Shown piece by piece: positions 45,501 to 47,680 of a stretch of DNA of 47,680 bases. A model generated the notes under the pieces. The model made no database searches, was not told the DNA's origin, and worked only from the letters and a program-made list of their open reading frames with translations. The position numbers and the translations under genes are program-made. This stretch comes from Nitrospiria bacterium (GTDB taxonomy: Bacteria; Nitrospirota; Nitrospiria; SBBL01; JAADHI01). Numbering within the stretch: position 1 is the first letter of the stretch; every line of letters begins with the position of its first letter. The stretch is taken from NCBI GenBank assembly GCA_945787655.1, contig CALZIJ010000014.1, forward strand, positions 1 through 47,680, written 5' to 3'.

Positions 45501-47404
45501 TCTTCACGGTTTTCGATTTGGTTCAGTTCGAGGCGGAGTTCCATGTTTTGTGACAAAGCATACCGTTGGTTCAAAGCAATTTTATAATAATCCGAATCAT
45601 GGCCAAGAAGAAAGTCGAGGTAGCTCCCCACGAGGTGGATACGCCAGTTTTCTGTGAAGTCATGGAACAGGCCGACTGTTCCGCCTCCACCAGCCCGGTA
45701 ATCGCTATTTAACTCGTTTGAGATTTCTAACTCCATATCCAGCAATCCGTAAAGTGTGAACGGAGAAAAATAGGACTGTTTATACGTGAGTCCGATCCCG
45801 TAATGGGTGTTAAAACTATTGCAAAAATTGCAATCGAAATCCTTTATCGTATCGACGCCAATCGCAAATCGCCACGATTTTTTTTTGAAAAGCGGATCAA
45901 AGGGGGTGAGCGAAACAATGTCGATGAGTTGAAGGCGGTCCAGTTTAAATTCCTCAATATCATTGTAATAGCGGGCGGTGATGTCGAGAAAAAGAATTTG
46001 GGAGCCTTTCCCAAATCCGGTATCTCTTGCAAGCAGGTCGTGGTACGCAGGCCGGTAGGCGATTTCTTCAAAGGTCTCTCCTTCGTGTTGACCAAAACCG
46101 ATTTTGAGTCGGTCGCTGCCATGCCCGAGTTCCGGGCGTGTTGAATATTCGGTTTGGGTTTTTTCATCTTTCCGAATACCCAGCTTACTGCGTTCAATCA
46201 AGATCTCGCGATTTTGGACTGAGGAAGTGCCATCGTCCTCTTGTTTATTTTGCATGTTTTTATATTGCGCGTAGTCGAGAAAAGTATCGAGAATCAGGGC
46301 TTTTTCTGAAGTATTGAGGTTTTTAAAAAGACTCGACCGAATCGATGCAGGATCTTGAATAAGTTGTTGCAGGAGCGTCTCCTGATGGCCGGTCAACTGC
46401 TGTCTTTTATGGTTCATTTGGCTCAACAATGAGGGGCGGTAGACTTTCCCAGAAATGAGATGGTCGTAACGCGCCAGGGCTTTCACGGTGTCGGAAGGAA
46501 TGACATGAAAGAAAAATTGGTCGGTTAAGTGAAGCTCCGGGTTTGCGACCTCGAGCAAGGACAAAATATGATACGAACAGTTTTCCTGAAAATAATAGTA
46601 GTCGAAGTAATTTTCGCCCAACTCCCACAAGTGACGAAGAAAGGTGTCCATTTGGTCTTCTGTAAAATTCAGTTCATATTCCCAAAGGTCACGGCTTTCA
46701 AGGTTATTGTAGGTCTGTACTTTGGTGTAGTAGGGGAAAAGGGAAAATTCGCCCTTGAAATATCCAAAAAGTCCTTTAAAAACATAAAGCAGGGCATTAT
46801 CGGTATCGGGGACGGCGGCATAGTTGACCCCATAGTTAAGGAGTTTTTGTGAAGGGCCGTCACGCTTTGTATCAATGCGTAAAAGGGTATGACCAAACAT
46901 GGAGGCAGGGTTGTTCATATAAAATGAAGAAAAGACCAAGGTGATTTTTTCTGGAGACAGGTTGGCCAGCCAGCTGTTTAGACGTGCGCAAGGATATTCC
47001 GGAATTTGTTGGGCGTCAAAAGATAATTCTTTTTTGAGCCACTTGTAGCGTGCAGGAAAATTACATTGGGGATGTTCTTCGTCTTCTTTCAGGGTTTCTG
47101 GCGGTTGAAAAAATGCTTTGAGGGTTGCAGCCAGTTCAGCATCCGGGTTTGTTTTTCCATCAGGTGCGTTATAAAAGGCAGGGCCGTCTTCCTGTCCTTC
47201 TATATTTCCAAAAATGTCTTTACGGTAATGAAGCAAGAGGTGCCAGACGCGTTTATTGTGAAGGTCTTTTTGATTCGCCAGATGAACAAGGGCGTTCAAG
47301 GTGTGATCAGATGATGGTTTTGCATCGGCAAAGTATGTCCCGGTTAGGAGTAAGATCAGGGTCGTTAAAAATCCTATTTTCAAGAAGGGTCTAAAAATCA
47401 TCAT
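45470..47404 (-). CDS. DUF4105 (Lnb N-terminal periplasmic) domain protein with C-terminal beta-rich region
   Basis: 'SFYMNNPASMFGHTLLRIDTKRDGPSQKLLNYGVNYAA' characteristic of DUF4105; signal peptide. Confidence 0.82.
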   Translation of the reverse strand: MMIFRPFLKIGFLTTLILLLTGTYFADAKPSSDHTLNALVHLANQKDLHNKRVWHLLLHYRKDIFGNIEGQEDGPAFYNAPDGKTNPDAELAATLKAFFQPPETLKEDEEHPQCNFPARYKWLKKELSFDAQQIPEYPCARLNSWLANLSPEKITLVFSSFYMNNPASMFGHTLLRIDTKRDGPSQKLLNYGVNYAAVPDTDNALLYVFKGLFGYFKGEFSLFPYYTKVQTYNNLESRDLWEYELNFTEDQMDTFLRHLWELGENYFDYYYFQENCSYHILSLLEVANPELHLTDQFFFHVIPSDTVKALARYDHLISGKVYRPSLLSQMNHKRQQLTGHQETLLQQLIQDPASIRSSLFKNLNTSEKALILDTFLDYAQYKNMQNKQEDDGTSSVQNREILIERSKLGIRKDEKTQTEYSTRPELGHGSDRLKIGFGQHEGETFEEIAYRPAYHDLLARDTGFGKGSQILFLDITARYYNDIEEFKLDRLQLIDIVSLTPFDPLFKKKSWRFAIGVDTIKDFDCNFCNSFNTHYGIGLTYKQSYFSPFTLYGLLDMELEISNELNSDYRAGGGGTVGLFHDFTENWRIHLVGSYLDFLLGHDSDYYKIALNQRYALSQNMELRLELNQIENREEWLFSFNAYF

Positions 47405-47680
47405 GTCGTATTTTCATTGTATCGCCAGGGTTTTATTCGCGGGATCCACATCGGTACATTTTCCTGGTAAAGCCTGTATACTTCGCCCAATTCTTTCCGC
47501 AAATTCCGTTCTTCAAAAAACTTTTTTAACCTTACCCTTTAGCAAGCCAAAATGATAAACACCCCCCCCTAAAGATTTATTAGTTGCTCTTTAAAGTCAA
47601 GATGTTAGCGTGACTGTTTCCATGCCTTAGATACAGTTAACAAAATGGTACCCAAATAATACTATTTTTTTTGATTTTTT

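Noticed and set aside
1-47680. CRISPR arrays, rRNA, tRNA, transposases or prophage genes
   Set aside because: No regularly spaced repeats, RNA gene cores or mobile-element proteins were recognised by reading; an Infernal/tRNAscan/ISfinder run would be needed for certainty.

Overview
The window is a bacterial chromosomal segment of about 35 genes. It begins inside a System I cytochrome c maturation cluster (ccmF, ccmG, ccmH, a ccmI-like TPR gene, tlpA, ccdA). That is followed by an HtrA-like gene, a geranylgeranyl-reductase-family gene, a di-haem peroxidase, protoporphyrinogen oxidase, a chemotaxis receptor, an AONS/KBL-like protein, a long Lhr-type helicase, a PhnD-like binding protein next to a HAMP/PAS/GGDEF/EAL protein, and YifB/ComM. 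Two candidates for undescribed systems stand out. (1) A minus-strand operon at 27157-32254 has three adjacent genes that together carry about ten copies of the small domain found at the C-terminus of protochlorophyllide reductase ChlB/BchB ('PCP_red'). The copies are fused to tandem UspA domains, three rubredoxin-like zinc ribbons, and an AhbC/AhbD/NirJ-like SPASM radical SAM enzyme. (2) A four-gene plus-strand cluster at 36458-43541 encodes a large glycyl radical enzyme, its activase, an SCP2-like protein and an 831-aa protein of unknown family with an internal duplication; it is preceded by a leader with two back-to-back hairpins. Smaller observations include an HtrA homologue with catalytic Ser replaced by Thr (GNTGG), an AONS/KBL homologue with Met in place of the PLP lysine, an OmpA lipoprotein split at an A7 run that is a canonical -1 slippery heptamer, three DnaA-box-like sites beside an AT-rich stretch, and an unlisted 57-aa membrane ORF. 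All family calls come from reading motifs; no database search was run.
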